The notes beneath the pieces were generated by a model. That model had not been told where the DNA came from. It saw only the letters and a program-made list of their open reading frames with translations, and made no database searches. Made by a program: the position numbers and the translations under genes. Of a stretch of 64,000 nt of DNA, positions 24,001 to 37,562 are shown in pieces. Origin of the DNA: Anoplolepis gracilipes (Eukaryota > Arthropoda > Insecta > Hymenoptera > Formicidae). Location of the stretch: assembly GCF_047496725.1 (NCBI RefSeq), contig NC_132978.1:3215501-3279500 (forward strand), written 5' to 3'. The stretch's first letter is position 1; each line of letters opens with the position of its first letter.

Positions 24001-27000
24001 TTTATCATAGCGCACAGAATTATATATTTAACTCGCAAGATTTTGTGCAATAATGTGTATACTATATGAATTGCATGGCAACACGTAATGTCGTTTTAAC
24101 TACAATTCATTTTAGACAATCTATAATTTGCGATAAAATTCGAAATAGAATTCTATTTATAATTTTATGTATCGTGTAATGTACAGAAAATACGCATATT
24201 TGAAAATAATAAAATGCTTACATATATTCAACATGCATGTAAAAGTACACACATATATTAGAATGTACGATATATAAAATTATAAATATATTTTCGTTGT
24301 TTATTTTAATTAAAAATTGTCTAGGACTTAAGAGGCATATTAAAAAGGTATTTATTTAAGGTACGCATTTCTTATTTTAACAAAATTTTCACTCGATACA
24401 TGTAAGAAATATATTTATTAGATATAAATAAATATCATTAATAGCAAATTTCAAATATATGTACATATTAGTGATTTCATCGTTCTAATTCATATACCGC
24501 CGATCGAAAATGCACCGCGAATTGTTATAGGTTTCGATCTATGCCGTAACATGCAGCCGATGTTGCGATGGACCGATGCGATGTTACGAGCAATCACGCG
24601 TATAATTACAGATCGCGGTGAACTAAATTAATCGCAACGCAAACAATACCGTTAGCGTTGTTATCCCCCGCCTGTCAGGGTGAACGGCAGCGCGGGATGA
24701 TGATCGGCAAGAGAAGGAGAGAGACCGATGAAGGGAGAGAGAGCACACGATCGTTAATTTTCACAATAATATTCGGTGAATCGCGGGAATTGTCGACGCG
24801 GCCGATCAATCCTCCGATTACCGGCGCGGCAAGATGTAATTAGTCCTGCGCGAGCCTCAGAATTAGGGCTTCAGAATTAACGTAACGTTATGAATTTCGG
24901 TAAAAGCTGTTAACCGACCTCCAAAAATATAGACCGATCCCGGAATGACATTCCGTGCCGGATTATAAATTATTTAATCAAGCCAAGGGCGCGCGGGTGG
25001 AAGTAAGCGGAAAGAAAATATTTGCTCCATTATACGCCGACGGAGGAAGCGGGAAAAAGCAGTAGTAAGAACGACGGGCTTAGACACAGATCTCGAGAGA
25101 CGGCTGAGGGGATGGCTAGGTCAGGGCAAAGGCGTGGGCGAGGCGAGGTTTCGCTCGAGGCAGTAATAAGAACGACGGCATAGTTTTAACTTCTCTTTTA
25201 TGAGCGAGCTTTGTGCGAATGAAGGTACAAATTGCGGAGGCGCGCCTTCGGGGAGACATTGAGACACGCGGCTCTTGCTTCCGCGAGAGTATCTTTCGCT
25301 CTGCCACCCCCGTCCTATTCCATCCCCGACGCACAACCGCGTTTCTCGCGAGCAACCACCGACAGGTGCTGTGTGTGTCTTGAATTTTCTCTCCGGAATC
25401 GTTTTCCCCCTTGAGAGTTGTGTTCCCCAAAATTCTCCGCTTGCACTTTCGTCTCTCGCAAAATGTAATAATTATTCTCCTAACGCGCCTTGTCCGTGCG
25501 TAAAAATGCAAAGCTCGCGATACGATATTACACTAGCTCTTCCTTCGCTTGTAAGTCTGTCTATATTAGTGTCTTGTCTTGTCTTGTTAAGTTGTTTCTC
25601 CAACATGAATTATTTAAGTAATACAGCTTTAAGAAAGGATATCCAAAATTCATTAACGAAATCTAGAAGTACCGATATTTTTCAAATTATTTCTTTTACA
25701 AACTCGACACGAACTTCATTTACATTTGCAAGAACAGCAAATAAGTAGAATCATAAAGGCGGTTTGTTGGCGCTGTCACGTTTTCTCACATGCTGATCGT
25801 ATTTGGGACGACGAGACCTTGTTGCGACTTGCGACAGAGGGAGAAAAAGAGACAGCGTGACAAAAAGATACACAGCGAGAAAAAAGGAAGGAGGAGCAAC
25901 AGCAGAATGTCACGAGAGGATGGAAAAGGGCCAAGAGTCACAGTGTGAGCTGGATTCTTGCGGCGATACGTACATCTGTATATGTACGTATACGTATGTG
26001 TATATATACGTATAGTATGGTTCCGAGATGCGTTATCGAATGTTTTATTCATAAGCGTAGAACAAAGCCTGCCTGTTTATCCTGAGGACATCTCGTTGGT
26101 CGCGCTGTGTACGCAACGCTACAGCGCTTCCCAGAGCTGCACTTAAAGCTAAGTCGGCTAAGTCGCAAAACACGGTGACTGTTGCACGCATAAATATGCA
26201 CTTATCATTGACTTTCCGCATTTTTACGTGAAGCACGCTAACGCTACACGCTAATAGAATGACGTTCCCGGGGGAAACATGACGTTCTAAATATAATAAT
26301 TATCTTTGTAATTATGTACTTAATAAAACTATACAATTAATAAATGTAGAAAAACTTAGTTTATCGATAAAACAAAATCAACTATTTTTTTTAAAGAGAT
26401 ACATCCAACGAAAGTTATTTTTTCAATGACAGATTCCCTTAAAGGGATCGTTTAATTTTATTTTTGAACGACAAAAGTCGGCGAGATCCGTTGACTCGCT
26501 AGCAAAAAGTTGGAAAAATAAGACGCGAGCGAGGGGGATCGACCTACTGTGGCGACCACTTGTGGGTTACCGTGAATTGCCCTAATAAAAACGTTACGCC
26601 GCCTCCGCGTTTTTTCGCGTGGGAGTCCCGGGATTGCCGGAATCGCTTCCCTTCCGAAAAGAGACGCTCGCCATATCGTCGTATCCGCCGACGATCTCAC
26701 TCGTAGATAAGCGCGGGGACTCGGTAGCCCGGGGGTATCATCGTCATTTGTATCTCTACGGGTGCACCCCGAGTGCACCGGACGACAATGAATGAAACGG
26801 ACGACGTCTCTTCGATGCCGAAAGAAAGGACCACGGACCTATTCGCGAAAGGAGATAAGACGGGTCCTGGTCCTTCCTGGAAAATTGTGAAACATCTCTG
26901 CAAAATTCAAGATCTACGCAATAAGAAATTTTTAAAAAATACGCGCTTTATCGATTATCTTTATATAAATATTATAAATATAGAGAAATTTTATATTAAG

Positions 27001-28320
27001 AGTAAATTCATACGAAAAAACGACCATACTTATTATGCAATATTAATTCTTTTATTACAAATATTATTACATTAACAAAAGCAATCAGCTAATATTATTA
27101 CAATCATATATTCAAAATTTATATAATTTGAAAATACTTGAATCTACAATATATATCACACGATCGAAATTGGAAAAAAATTTTAAATATTATAAATCTC
27201 AAAATAAAAGATCGCGAAAAAGAAAAAAATTGCGCGACGAATATCCTGTTTTCTCGAAGGAGTCCTCTTGGTCGCGAGCGCGCCGCAGTTCCGTAGGCAA
27301 ACGTTCCGTTCCCCCTTTGACCTCGTTAATTGTCATATCGCATCTCTCCGAGTCCGGAGCTTGGGAGCGGGCAGAGCAGCGGGTACGGGCGTGGGTGGAT
27401 CGCGATGATTTACGAGGACCGAGGTTCCGGGGCTCAAGCCGGACTCTAGAGACGCCTCGCTGATAGCGTCAGAGCCACATAAGTCATCGAGACTATACCT
27501 AGGGCTCTCCCTCCCCTCCCGCCTCCCCCGCCGTCTCACACATCGTTCTTTTCTTCATTCTTTTTCCCCGCTCCGGCGAACCCCGCCTGTCTCACCATCC
27601 GCGTCCTTGCTCCTCTCTCCTTCGCCTCGTCCTCCCACACCCCCCATTCAACTCCCGGCGTCCTATTCTTAATCTTCTTTGGACCTCCATTATCGGGACC
27701 CGCGCTCCAATTATAACGCCGACGATACAGAGGGAATTATAATTGCTTTTCTCCTCGTGTGTCGCCGCACGAAAACGCCTACCCTGCCATGTCGTCGACA
27801 ACTCGTCGCCGATAGTGTTGCTCCTTTGTACGGGGTGTTCCACTTTTAATTAATTGTTGATTGATAGAATTTTGAATACAAATTTAGAGCAAAATTTTTC
27901 TCAGTGAAAGTATACAGGACATTTGTCACTATTAATCAGATTAGATTTATTATTGCTTATTTATTCGCAAAAATCTTTCGAGTTACTAACGATTAGTCTG
28001 GAACGTAGAAATAGTACACCGTGTATACCGATCTTCTATGCCAGTAATTGACAAACACTAATGTCCCGTCTAGGATGATTCCGTGAGAAATTGCGAGATG
28101 CGCTGGAGCGCATGGGATGAACGTCGGCCGACGTTAATGCTGTTCTTAACATAAACGATGAATGGCGTTCACGAAATTATGTAATACCGTATATATAGAT
28201 GTTACTTATTTTATTAAATAACTCAAAAAAGAGGACTTAAATAAATTTCTATATATTATAATACTTTCCTTAAAAAATTTACTGTATTAATTATAGTTAA
28301 AATTTTTATTAATATATCTG
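21075..28320. other. Long noncoding stretch
   Basis: I see no gene with credible start, splice or domain content. CpG-richer parts lie at about 22990-23110, 24500-25450, 26470-26900 and 27240-27840. A 9-bp inverted repeat (ACGCACGCG / CGCGTGCGT) sits at 22989-23013. Open frames here overlap on both strands and look like chance. Confidence 0.4.
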
Positions 28321-30776
28321 TTCTCTCTCCCTATCTCTTTCTCTTTTTCTCTAAGAAAAAATTTAGTCGATTAAAGGAAAGATATACATATATTCGTTTT
28401 ATATGTGCACTTATAATACATCATATTCATTTCATATCTTACGATCGTTATATCTATTATTCTTGAGCTGTTATTAACGCTCGTTTTCTCAAGAAAAGTC
28501 CAGCCTGGCGAATAAGTCACGTATCCTCGCACGAGTTGAATTAAGCGTCGTCATTTCCAGTGTGTCCCAATTAAGACTGATTTTCTCCGTTTCCTTTCCG
28601 GTATTAGTGTCACGGTGAGCGCGCAATCTCAGAATCTACGGTATTGTACGCCGGCCGTTCGTTCGTCCACTTACGATCCACGGCATGAATATTACATGCC
28701 TTCTTACCCACCGGAAAGATAATTGTCAAGAGCTCTAAATACGGCTCGTGAAGCGAGTGGACAGAAAATGCATAATACATAATGCGACCGAGAGAAGACG
28801 AAAATTTACGATGCGCACAGCCAGGAACGCGCTAATCTCTCTACCGGATATTCACAAGCGGGCCGAATTAATTCGTCGCGTCGAGCCGACGGCGACGTAA
28901 CAATCTCTAATTTCACTTTACTTCCCAACGTAATTTAAACACGGCCAGTTGAGATATCCAGCATCGATTCTCGTTTGTTAACCGTTCGCGATATTCTTAT
29001 GTACCTCATTTCCTCTCATAACTTTAAGCTCTCTCGCTACCTTAGTTTCGCCAAGTTTAGGGATAAGAGCACATTAAAGTCAGCCCGAGTCTACGGAAAC
29101 GATACGATCTCGACGGCGGGTCGCGCCAAATACGGCTATCCGGCTTTTACGGGGTTTTACGCATCCTACCGCGTATACGCGTGTCCGTTAAACTCTATGA
29201 TGGGGTTATACACCAGGGTGATTTATAAACAGTTTAGGGACGCCTGTCCATCCCCCTCTGCCTGTTTGCCAGCCACGACGTCGGTATTCTCTATCCGCTG
29301 CCACTGTCCTTAATACAGGCGTGCGGACCCGTTTTCTGCAGAAACCGAAATGGGTCTAGCCTCGGAGGCACGAACCATTTCCCGGACATAAATCACGAAC
29401 GGACGTTTTGGCCCTGGCCCCTGTGTTGTTACGGCCCTGCTGAAGATGGGCATTATCGACGAGACACGTAATTAAGCCCGGATACCACGGACGGTCGGAC
29501 GATCGCCCGGCTGATTCTTGATGAGAATCCGAAATTCGAAGTTTGATTTGTAACATTCGCTCGCACATTGGAGATTTTCGTAAAATATTCGCCACATGTG
29601 TATCGAAAAATAATTGAAACGACTTCTATTATTTCGATTTGACAGATAATTAGATGCTTAAATTTTTCAGTATGAAATAAGAAAACTTTTTGAATAATTT
29701 TTATTTTTTAATATCATTTAATTTTCAGACTTTTGAAATAACTTAAGCAACACTAATAAGTATAATATTGTTTTAAATATTTTTTAGACACATTTTTAGA
29801 CTAAACGATTAAGATATACTCGAAGAAGATGATTTATTATACGTACAAGCAGGTGCAAGTAAAATACACACACACACACAAACACACAAGCAGATTTCTT
29901 CTATTCATCGATATCAATAAGATTTTTAAACCAACACATTTAAATATATTTATTCCTCACCGTTTGTTCCTTGTTACCGCATCTATTTATTCTTCTTTAT
30001 CGTCTCTATCTTCTTTTATATATTATCTCTTTGTCCTCTCTCTTATTGTTATCACACGCAGGAAATAATATAAAGCGACAAAAAGATGATATTCCGTCTT
30101 ATATTTAATTATAAGTCAGGCGTTTTATGCGTTATTATTTACAGTCTGACCATGATGTTGCGTGAATAACGTTGTTTCCTTTTTTACATCATTTTTCTCC
30201 GTTGCAAGTCAATGTCTCGGAGAACCTTTGTGTTTTAGAACATTAATAAACTGCGTTTCTCCCTTCCCTTATTTATATTACTCGCGACAAGGTCTTTGCG
30301 AGGGAGAAAGAAAAAAAAGTGTACATCGCAAAGTAAAGCGCCGCATGTAAATTCCCCGAACCGGAGGAGATTTTTCAATCCGACGAGAGCCCTCGTCGAC
30401 TGACGAATTGCGAACGCCCTCGCTGTGACAGATGGATCTCAGGGTTACCTGGCCGTCCGCCCCGTCCATCGCGAACTCTCGCCCAACCGCCAATTTTCTC
30501 GGACAGCCGCAAAACCGCAGAAATAATAACCACCCCGTTCAACTGGCGCATTAAAATGCGCCAATAACAATCCTTAACGGCCGACCCTGTGATTACCACG
30601 CGGATAAATCTCGCCGCGGTAGCCGGGACGATCTAAGCCTATCTCTAGGACCGATTAAGCACGACGGTCATCATCATCGCATTTTCGTCATACATTTTTA
30701 ATGAATCGATGTTGGTAACGCGAGTGTTATTAACAGCTTTCTGTTAGAATTTCTGCCGCTTTGTTCAGAATCGTCT

Positions 30777-30808
<32 letters not shown>

Positions 30809-33800
30809 TTAATGATAGATAATATGTTTCTGTAAATCTTTTATTAATTCTACTTTTTAAAATTTTTATCTTGTTTGAATCTATATAAATTTAGAAAATT
30901 ACTTACATTCTGATAACGTTCTACAAAAAAATTAATTAATAGAAATAAGTATTGCGGCGTTTAAAAACTTGACGATGAAAAAAAAATGTCAAGATATATT
31001 TATTAATATTATCGCGCATGCTACATGTCAAAATATGAATTTAATAACTCTACGCTATTGAACTATCGTGCTGTTGGCCCGGAAAAATCGAGTATTAATG
31101 GTCGCGCGGAGTAAGCAACATTTTTCGCCCGCCCAGCCCCACTTTTCAAAACGTTACGTATCAATTTTGGACAGGCGCTTTTAGACGATGACCGCGTATG
31201 TTACGTAGCTTCGTTTGGAAAATCGCCGCGTCAGAACGATGGTTCGGGGGAATCGATATTTCGCAATATTAAAACTTGACGGCCCTGCGGAAAGTGGGTT
31301 ATGCTCTTTTGGCGCCCCTCAACGCCATCGGCCGTCCCTGCTTTATGTCCCAGTGAGGCGTAAGACAAGCGAGTTATGAGGGTCGGCGGACATTAAATGC
31401 TTTTAAAATTTAACTTTCGCGTGGGGTTATTGGCACACCGTGCCGGCGAGAGATCCGTGGAAATCTACTTTTTTCGTCCGCGGAACAGATACGGATTCTC
31501 CCCGGGAGAAATTTACCCTCGTCAAGGATCACCCACACCCTCGTCCCTCCCCCGGAATCCTTCGTATACTCTAGCTTTAAATCATCGCTTTTTTTTTATG
31601 CGAGCATATCTGTAACGCGAGATTACAAACTGCTTTAGATTTGCGGTCACCTAACGATAATAAAATTAAATAATTTGGGTACGAATGCATAAAATGTAAA
31701 ATGAGATACAGTTAACGATGCTTTAAAATCAATTGTAATTTACAATTTTTATTATTATAACTTTGTCTCTAACTTAAAAAAATTATGTAATGTTTTTTAA
31801 ATCTTTATTATTACTATTTATTATTTTTTACAATACACAAACAATGCCAAATTCATTTTTGGTCTTTTTTTTTTTTATTTATCACTAAAAGATATTGACA
31901 GAGAAAAATAAGAAAGTCATAAGTTTAATAAATAGCCTAGCGTTGCATTGATAAAACTGCAATCGTTTCTAGCGTGAAATCAACGTGGAATCGCAGTGGA
32001 GAATTCTGAATGTATCGCAGAGCGATCCGCCGATGCTGCGATCTAATAAAATGAATCAGGCTCCTTTTTGAGGCAACGTTAAATTATAGCTCGGTCGCGC
32101 GAACGCCGGCGCGTTGTTATTCTTTCACGCGAGCACAGCTGGACGTCGGTGTGTATATCTCGCGTTTCAATATATCTCAATTATATCGTAAATAAAATAT
32201 GACTGCCTAGTTGTGCGTGCGCCTGGTAAATTGGCAGCTGAGGTGTCCGTTAACGCGAACCTGTTCCTCCTCTCTCCTCCTCTTTCTCGCTTCTCATCAT
32301 GTCTGTTTTTCTCGCGGTTCCGTATATTTTAGGCACCGAGAGTTTATTTAAGCATCAAAGAACAATGCGTTACAACGAGAAGTAATGATCTGCCGATATT
32401 TATCTCTTTGACTTTACAAATTCTGGAGACGGCATTCTATTTAACAACTTTATAATCTAAATTTGAATAATGTGATTTAGGAAAAAAATATTTCTTTGAA
32501 CAAGTCTGATTTCAAACAAAAAAAAATAAATAAAAATAATGATAAATTGATAAATTAATATCTGCATATATAACTTAATATGTACATATTTTATTAGCAA
32601 ATTGTTTTTTCTTTTTTTTTTGCAATCAGAATGACGTGTAATAAAAAGATTCAACGGCGCGCATGTAATTCGTTTTGTACAAATCTTTCGTTGCAAACGT
32701 TTTATGGTGTTACGGAACACAGTTGCGCGATTCGATGAACATCCGATGTGATAAAAATCGGGGAAAGAACGACGTGAGGGTCAGGCGAGTCCACGGACAC
32801 CTGGCGCGTAATAGCTGCATAAATTTCGCGTAATAGACGACGACGCCGAGAGCGTTCGTTGCTTATGCAATCCTCCGAAAAAGAATCGCCGGCTAATCGC
32901 CACCGCGGCGAGTCGGTTCGTCACGTAGGTCTCGTGGGGCTTTCTACAATTTCCCATTGCATCCTGACGCTTTTATCCCGGTAATTGGATCTGAACTGCG
33001 GTCCTCATTGCGATGCAATACGTAGTAGCCGTGAGAAGTGCAATTTTAGTTAAGGGAAAAGATCAACGTCGAACTGATTAGAAAGGATACGCCTTCATCA
33101 TCTATCTGCAAAAATTAAAGTGAAAATGTTATTGTGATTAAAATAGTGATTCAAGATTTCACTGAATGAGTATAAAGATGATTATCACTTATATTTTACT
33201 CTTCCATCTTATGTTTCACTGAATATGGTTCAAGCTTTCACTGAAAACTCAATATTAATCGTACATAATTGCAAGCTGTACTTTTTAAACCTCTTTCTAA
33301 TTATTTTGGAAGTTTTTATGTACATATACTTAAAACACGTATATAATTAATAATTAAATTCAGAATTATATTCACTTTTTTAGTTCCAATATGTGATAAA
33401 TGTACAAGAAATGTACAAGATCCTTAATCAAAAACTTAGATATTTTTTTTAACAAAACATATTGCTGTGAATAAAAAAAAAAAATTCATCATATATTACG
33501 TAATATTATAATATGTAAAAACGCATTTTAAAATATCGTCGATTGAAACAATAGCTACCACTAATTAATTTCTTCAATGAGAGATTTCGCTGATACGCAG
33601 TGTTATAATTGAGATCATCATTCATTACTTTTTCAGTAATAAAATTTTCGTTCGCGCATCCAGTGCCGGTGCACTGCAGAATGCAGTCGACGTTCGCGAA
33701 ACGATTAATTTACGAGTAATATACCTCTCCTATATCTCCGCGCGGGCATCTACTTTCACGGGATATCGCGATGCGCATTATATAGTCTCGGCGTTTCAAT

Positions 33801-34348
33801 ATAAGGGCGCAGCAGCCCATTCGCCAGAGTAAGACGAAAGTTCCGCTTCATTTTGTCCTAAAGCGACAAGCTTTAATATTCTCGGCTCGTCGTCGTCGTT
33901 TCGGTCGTCGACGGTGTTGCTTCCATCCTCCCGGAGCCTCCGGAGCTCAACTTTTCCCCCCTCTCGCCCCCCTCCCCCCTCCCTTGCTCTATCTCTTCTT
34001 GCTCCTCTCTTCTCGTCTCGCTCTCCCGCGAGGTGAAACTTTAATACAATTTCATTTGCCTCTCGCTGACAAACTCTCCCACCCCTGTCGTAACTTCCCT
34101 CCCCGTCGTTTTCTTTACTGCCTCCCGAAGGCGGACTATTTATAACCGTAACCCTCCATAGCGCGTCCCCCTTCCTCCACCCAACCCTCTCAACCCATGC
34201 GCGCGAAACGTTTTGTTCTCGCCCGGCGAGAAGAACGAGGCGCGAGAAGAAACCCGTATCGTCTTTAGCACATTAATAACTTGGCGCGTCGGCTAAAATA
34301 TGTGAGACTTCCTAAACACGATCGAATCTGCTCTCGTGAAATATTAGC
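28321..34348. other. Long noncoding stretch
   Basis: CpG-richer at 28500-29600 and 30300-30700, with a short (CA)n near 29869-29890 and a short (CT)n near 30775-30799. From 33840 to 34260 it is C/T-rich and GC-rich. No reading frame has recognisable protein features. Confidence 0.4.
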
Positions 34349-34353
34349 GAGAG

Positions 34354-34395
<42 letters not shown>
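34349..34395. repeat. (GA)n microsatellite
   Basis: GA dinucleotides with a few GAAA interruptions at its left end. Confidence 0.95.
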
Positions 34396-34397
<2 letters not shown>

Positions 34398-34595
34398 TCC
34401 GCAGTGTATACTGTATCGATATTATGCCGAAAATTATATTAGCATTCGCAGAATCATATTTTATCTATTAGATTGTTACACGATGTTATTGACTTTGTCT
34501 CATAAATTAAAGAGCAAGATTTTACACATTTTCTTCAAAAAATTGTAAATGAAGGAAAACTAATACTTTAATTAGATAGACAGCGAGAACGAAGA

Positions 34596-34647
<52 letters not shown>
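34596..34647. repeat. (CA)n microsatellite
   Basis: About 52 bases of AC dinucleotides, the only long CA run in the window. Confidence 0.97.
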
Positions 34648-34648
<1 letters not shown>

Positions 34649-36126
34649 TCGGTTGTGTGAATAATGCAAGCCAGGAGAGGCGAAAGACCGGGAGTTGCAA
34701 CGGCGAGAGCGACATTACTCGCGCTGTTTCCCGAAGGAAATTAGGAAACGCGAAGTAAACACAGCCGCGTATCCCCCTATCGTGTGCCGGTGCTACACCC
34801 ACGCCAAGTCACAAATGTAATATTCACGGAATAATACGGCCAACGCCGACGCGGCGCCGACGCTTTAACGCTTCATTTTTCCGTCCCTACCCCTCCGCTT
34901 TTCTCATCCCGGTTACACGCTCTCGTCCTCTCTCGACGCTCTAAATAAAATCCGCGCGGGCCAGGTAGCGACTCGGAATTGGAGTCGGATGGAAATCCGT
35001 GTTGCGTGCGCGAACGCGTGACCCTCGTCTTGGCTCCTTTCCTCCCCTATTTCATGCAACGTGCGCGTCTTCCGCGGTTCCTCGTGTCCTCGAAACAATG
35101 CTCTCGAGGAAAAGATGCACGTAACCGACCGATTTGTCGCTCCCCGCGCGATGCGTATCCGTGATACGCACCCACATACGCGCGTACGTGGGGGACGTTA
35201 ATGTGGATATGCGAGGGTCTGATTACGCACAAACCCGTCTCGGTCCTATCTCCCCGCATCGCGTGGCATAAAACCTGATACGACCTGTGCACGGCTTATT
35301 ATGTTATGTATATCCGTCAAGGAGAATTCACAAAGACGCAAACCGACGTCTCGATTCTTTTTAACGGTAGATAAGATTGTCCTGGGACGACTCGCGACCA
35401 CCTTTCCTCCTCTTCTGGAACCGCTTCTGGAAGTCGATCCACATTTGAGAAAAAAAAACCAAAAAAAAAAAAAACGCTTTACGCTATATACGCGTACGCA
35501 AATACGTGAGAACGTTCGCAAATGTATGCGCAACGTGCGTTACGAGTAATATGTTCTAGCTTATGTAAATTTTTACGTCAGGATGCGCGATGCTATCTCA
35601 TTTCTTAAAATTTATCCGTGTGATTTCTGAAAGTACATATATATATATATATATATATGTAATATCATATTTTGTATACAATATATACATATGTTTCTAA
35701 TATTCTGTAATAAACTAAGATTTAATCTTAATAAAGTACTTTTTTCAACTTTGAGAAATTTTTTTTAATATAAATATAAAAAAGATTGATCCGCCCAATT
35801 TATGTAATAATTAATAGCAGTTGAATTTTTCTACATTTTCCTTTTTTTTTTTTTTTTTGATACATATAGTGTCACTTTCGATAGTTCGATTCTAATAGAA
35901 CGCATAAAAGGATCGACTGGCATTGCACGGATATACAATATACAGAGAGTTCCGTCATCAGAGGATTCTTCGGCAATTTATTTTTTGCTCGCAAATCATT
36001 TTGCCCATTAGCCCGCGTAGGACGATATATCGGGCGCGACCGGTGGGAGGAGATCGTGGTAGGGCAAAACGAGCGAGAAAGAAAGAAAGAGAAAGAAATA
36101 AAGCAGAACATATATATATAATATAC

Positions 36127-36128
<2 letters not shown>
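34648..36128. other. Noncoding stretch
   Basis: CpG-rich at 34650-35550, then AT-rich, with poly-A and poly-T tracts near 35460 and 35847. I see no gene. Confidence 0.4.

Positions 36129-36176
<48 letters not shown>
36129..36176. repeat. (GA)n microsatellite
   Basis: About 48 bases of GA dinucleotides next to a GC-rich patch (36180-36720). Confidence 0.97.
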
Positions 36177-36179
<3 letters not shown>

Positions 36180-37523
36180 GACGATGGCGAGAGGTAGGTG
36201 ATGGTAGGAGGAAGGGTAATCCTTTTGCTGATGTGTGTTACGAGGTCCACCCGCCCGCGCACTCATCATCACCGAGATAATGGAGTGGGCGGTTCGCGGA
36301 GGAGAGATGCTGGATGGTCCAGGGTCCGGTCCACCGAGGCTCGCAACAAAAACCGCCACTCAACGACCCTGCCCCGAGTTGCACGACCATAAAATCATCC
36401 TAGTTCTCTCTGCCACCCCGCTTGGCCTCCACGTTTCCCCGCGCTCTCGTTCGCCTCTCCTTCTTCCTCCCTCCCCGTCTTTCTCTCTCTCTCTCTCGTG
36501 CCTGCTCCACCCGCGAACTCGTAACGAACGACGCGAACGAGCGCGACGTAACAACGATTACCAACCTGCCGTGCCAACGTTCCGAAAGCAAAGCTCGCAA
36601 ATCTACCACGACGTTCTACAAACGACTGCGGCAAATGATGGCCGGCGTAATCGACCGACTGGACTCTGCGACTTGCCTCTAATGCTCTTCTTGCGCGTCG
36701 CTGAGAAATAATGTGCGCGATCGAGTAATGCTCTCGGAGAATTGACGATACAATCAGAATACGGAGAGTCCGAGTGTCTGATAATTTATCTGTTAATTTG
36801 ATCGAGATTATTTAAAATTCTTTTTTACAAAAACGTGAAAATTAAACCGTCCTTAATAGATTGATAAAAATACGAATTTTTCATCAATTTGTTAGAAAAT
36901 TTTAAAATTTATAATATGTGTTTTGTAATCATATTAATGTGATAAAAATAAATTTAAAATTTTTTAATAATAATAACAGAAATTATAAACTTAAATTAAG
37001 TTTCTTAATTAAAGAATTAAAGACATAATTCTTTATATATTTTATTCAAATTTATTTAATTTATATAATTTGTTCACTGCAATGCCACACATATCGAACA
37101 ATCTTGGTGCAACTTAGACGATGGCTGCAAAATTACAGCTATAGAAACTGTTGTAAACAGAATTATTTAAGACATTACTGTATGTAGATAAGCTTCGTCT
37201 ATGCATTAAGACCGTGACGTTAAGAACGTGGTATAAAAACTAAATCACACTAACAAAATTGAATTGATGCAATATATATATAAATAGATCTATCACTTCA
37301 GTTCGCGAGCATGACTTGAAACTCTTTATCATTTTTTCATAACATATATCAATCTCAAAGCGCAGACAAAGTTCGTCTACGTTCACAGAGGCAAAACTTT
37401 CTATATTTATCGGCGACAAGCGACTCTTGGCACATCCCCGTCTCGCCAATCGGGGATGTTCATTGGCTCGAAAATTTTAATAACCCGAGCGACGATAGGC
37501 CGGAGGAGTACGCATGTCCAGGC
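36177..37523. other. Noncoding stretch with a GC-rich patch
   Basis: Bases 36180-36720 are GC-rich with many overlapping open frames on both strands, none recognisable. The rest is AT-rich. Confidence 0.4.
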
Positions 37524-37562
37524 GTGTGTCACCGACGGCGACACGCACTCGTGGTGACACAC
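37524..37562. repeat. Perfect 10-bp inverted repeat (hairpin)
   Basis: GTGTGTCACC at 37524-37533 pairs with GGTGACACAC at 37553-37562, with a 19-base loop containing GACGGCGACACGC. Confidence 0.75.

Noticed and set aside
25275..25748. 157-codon plus-strand frame
   Set aside because: Starts at TTG, low-complexity mixture without domain, opposite strand also open.
28975..29313. 112-codon plus-strand frame
   Set aside because: Starts at TTG, no recognisable domain or splice support, likely chance in a CpG-richer patch.
36235..36711. 158-codon plus-strand frame
   Set aside because: Several overlapping frames on both strands are equally open in this GC-rich patch; no recognisable protein features.
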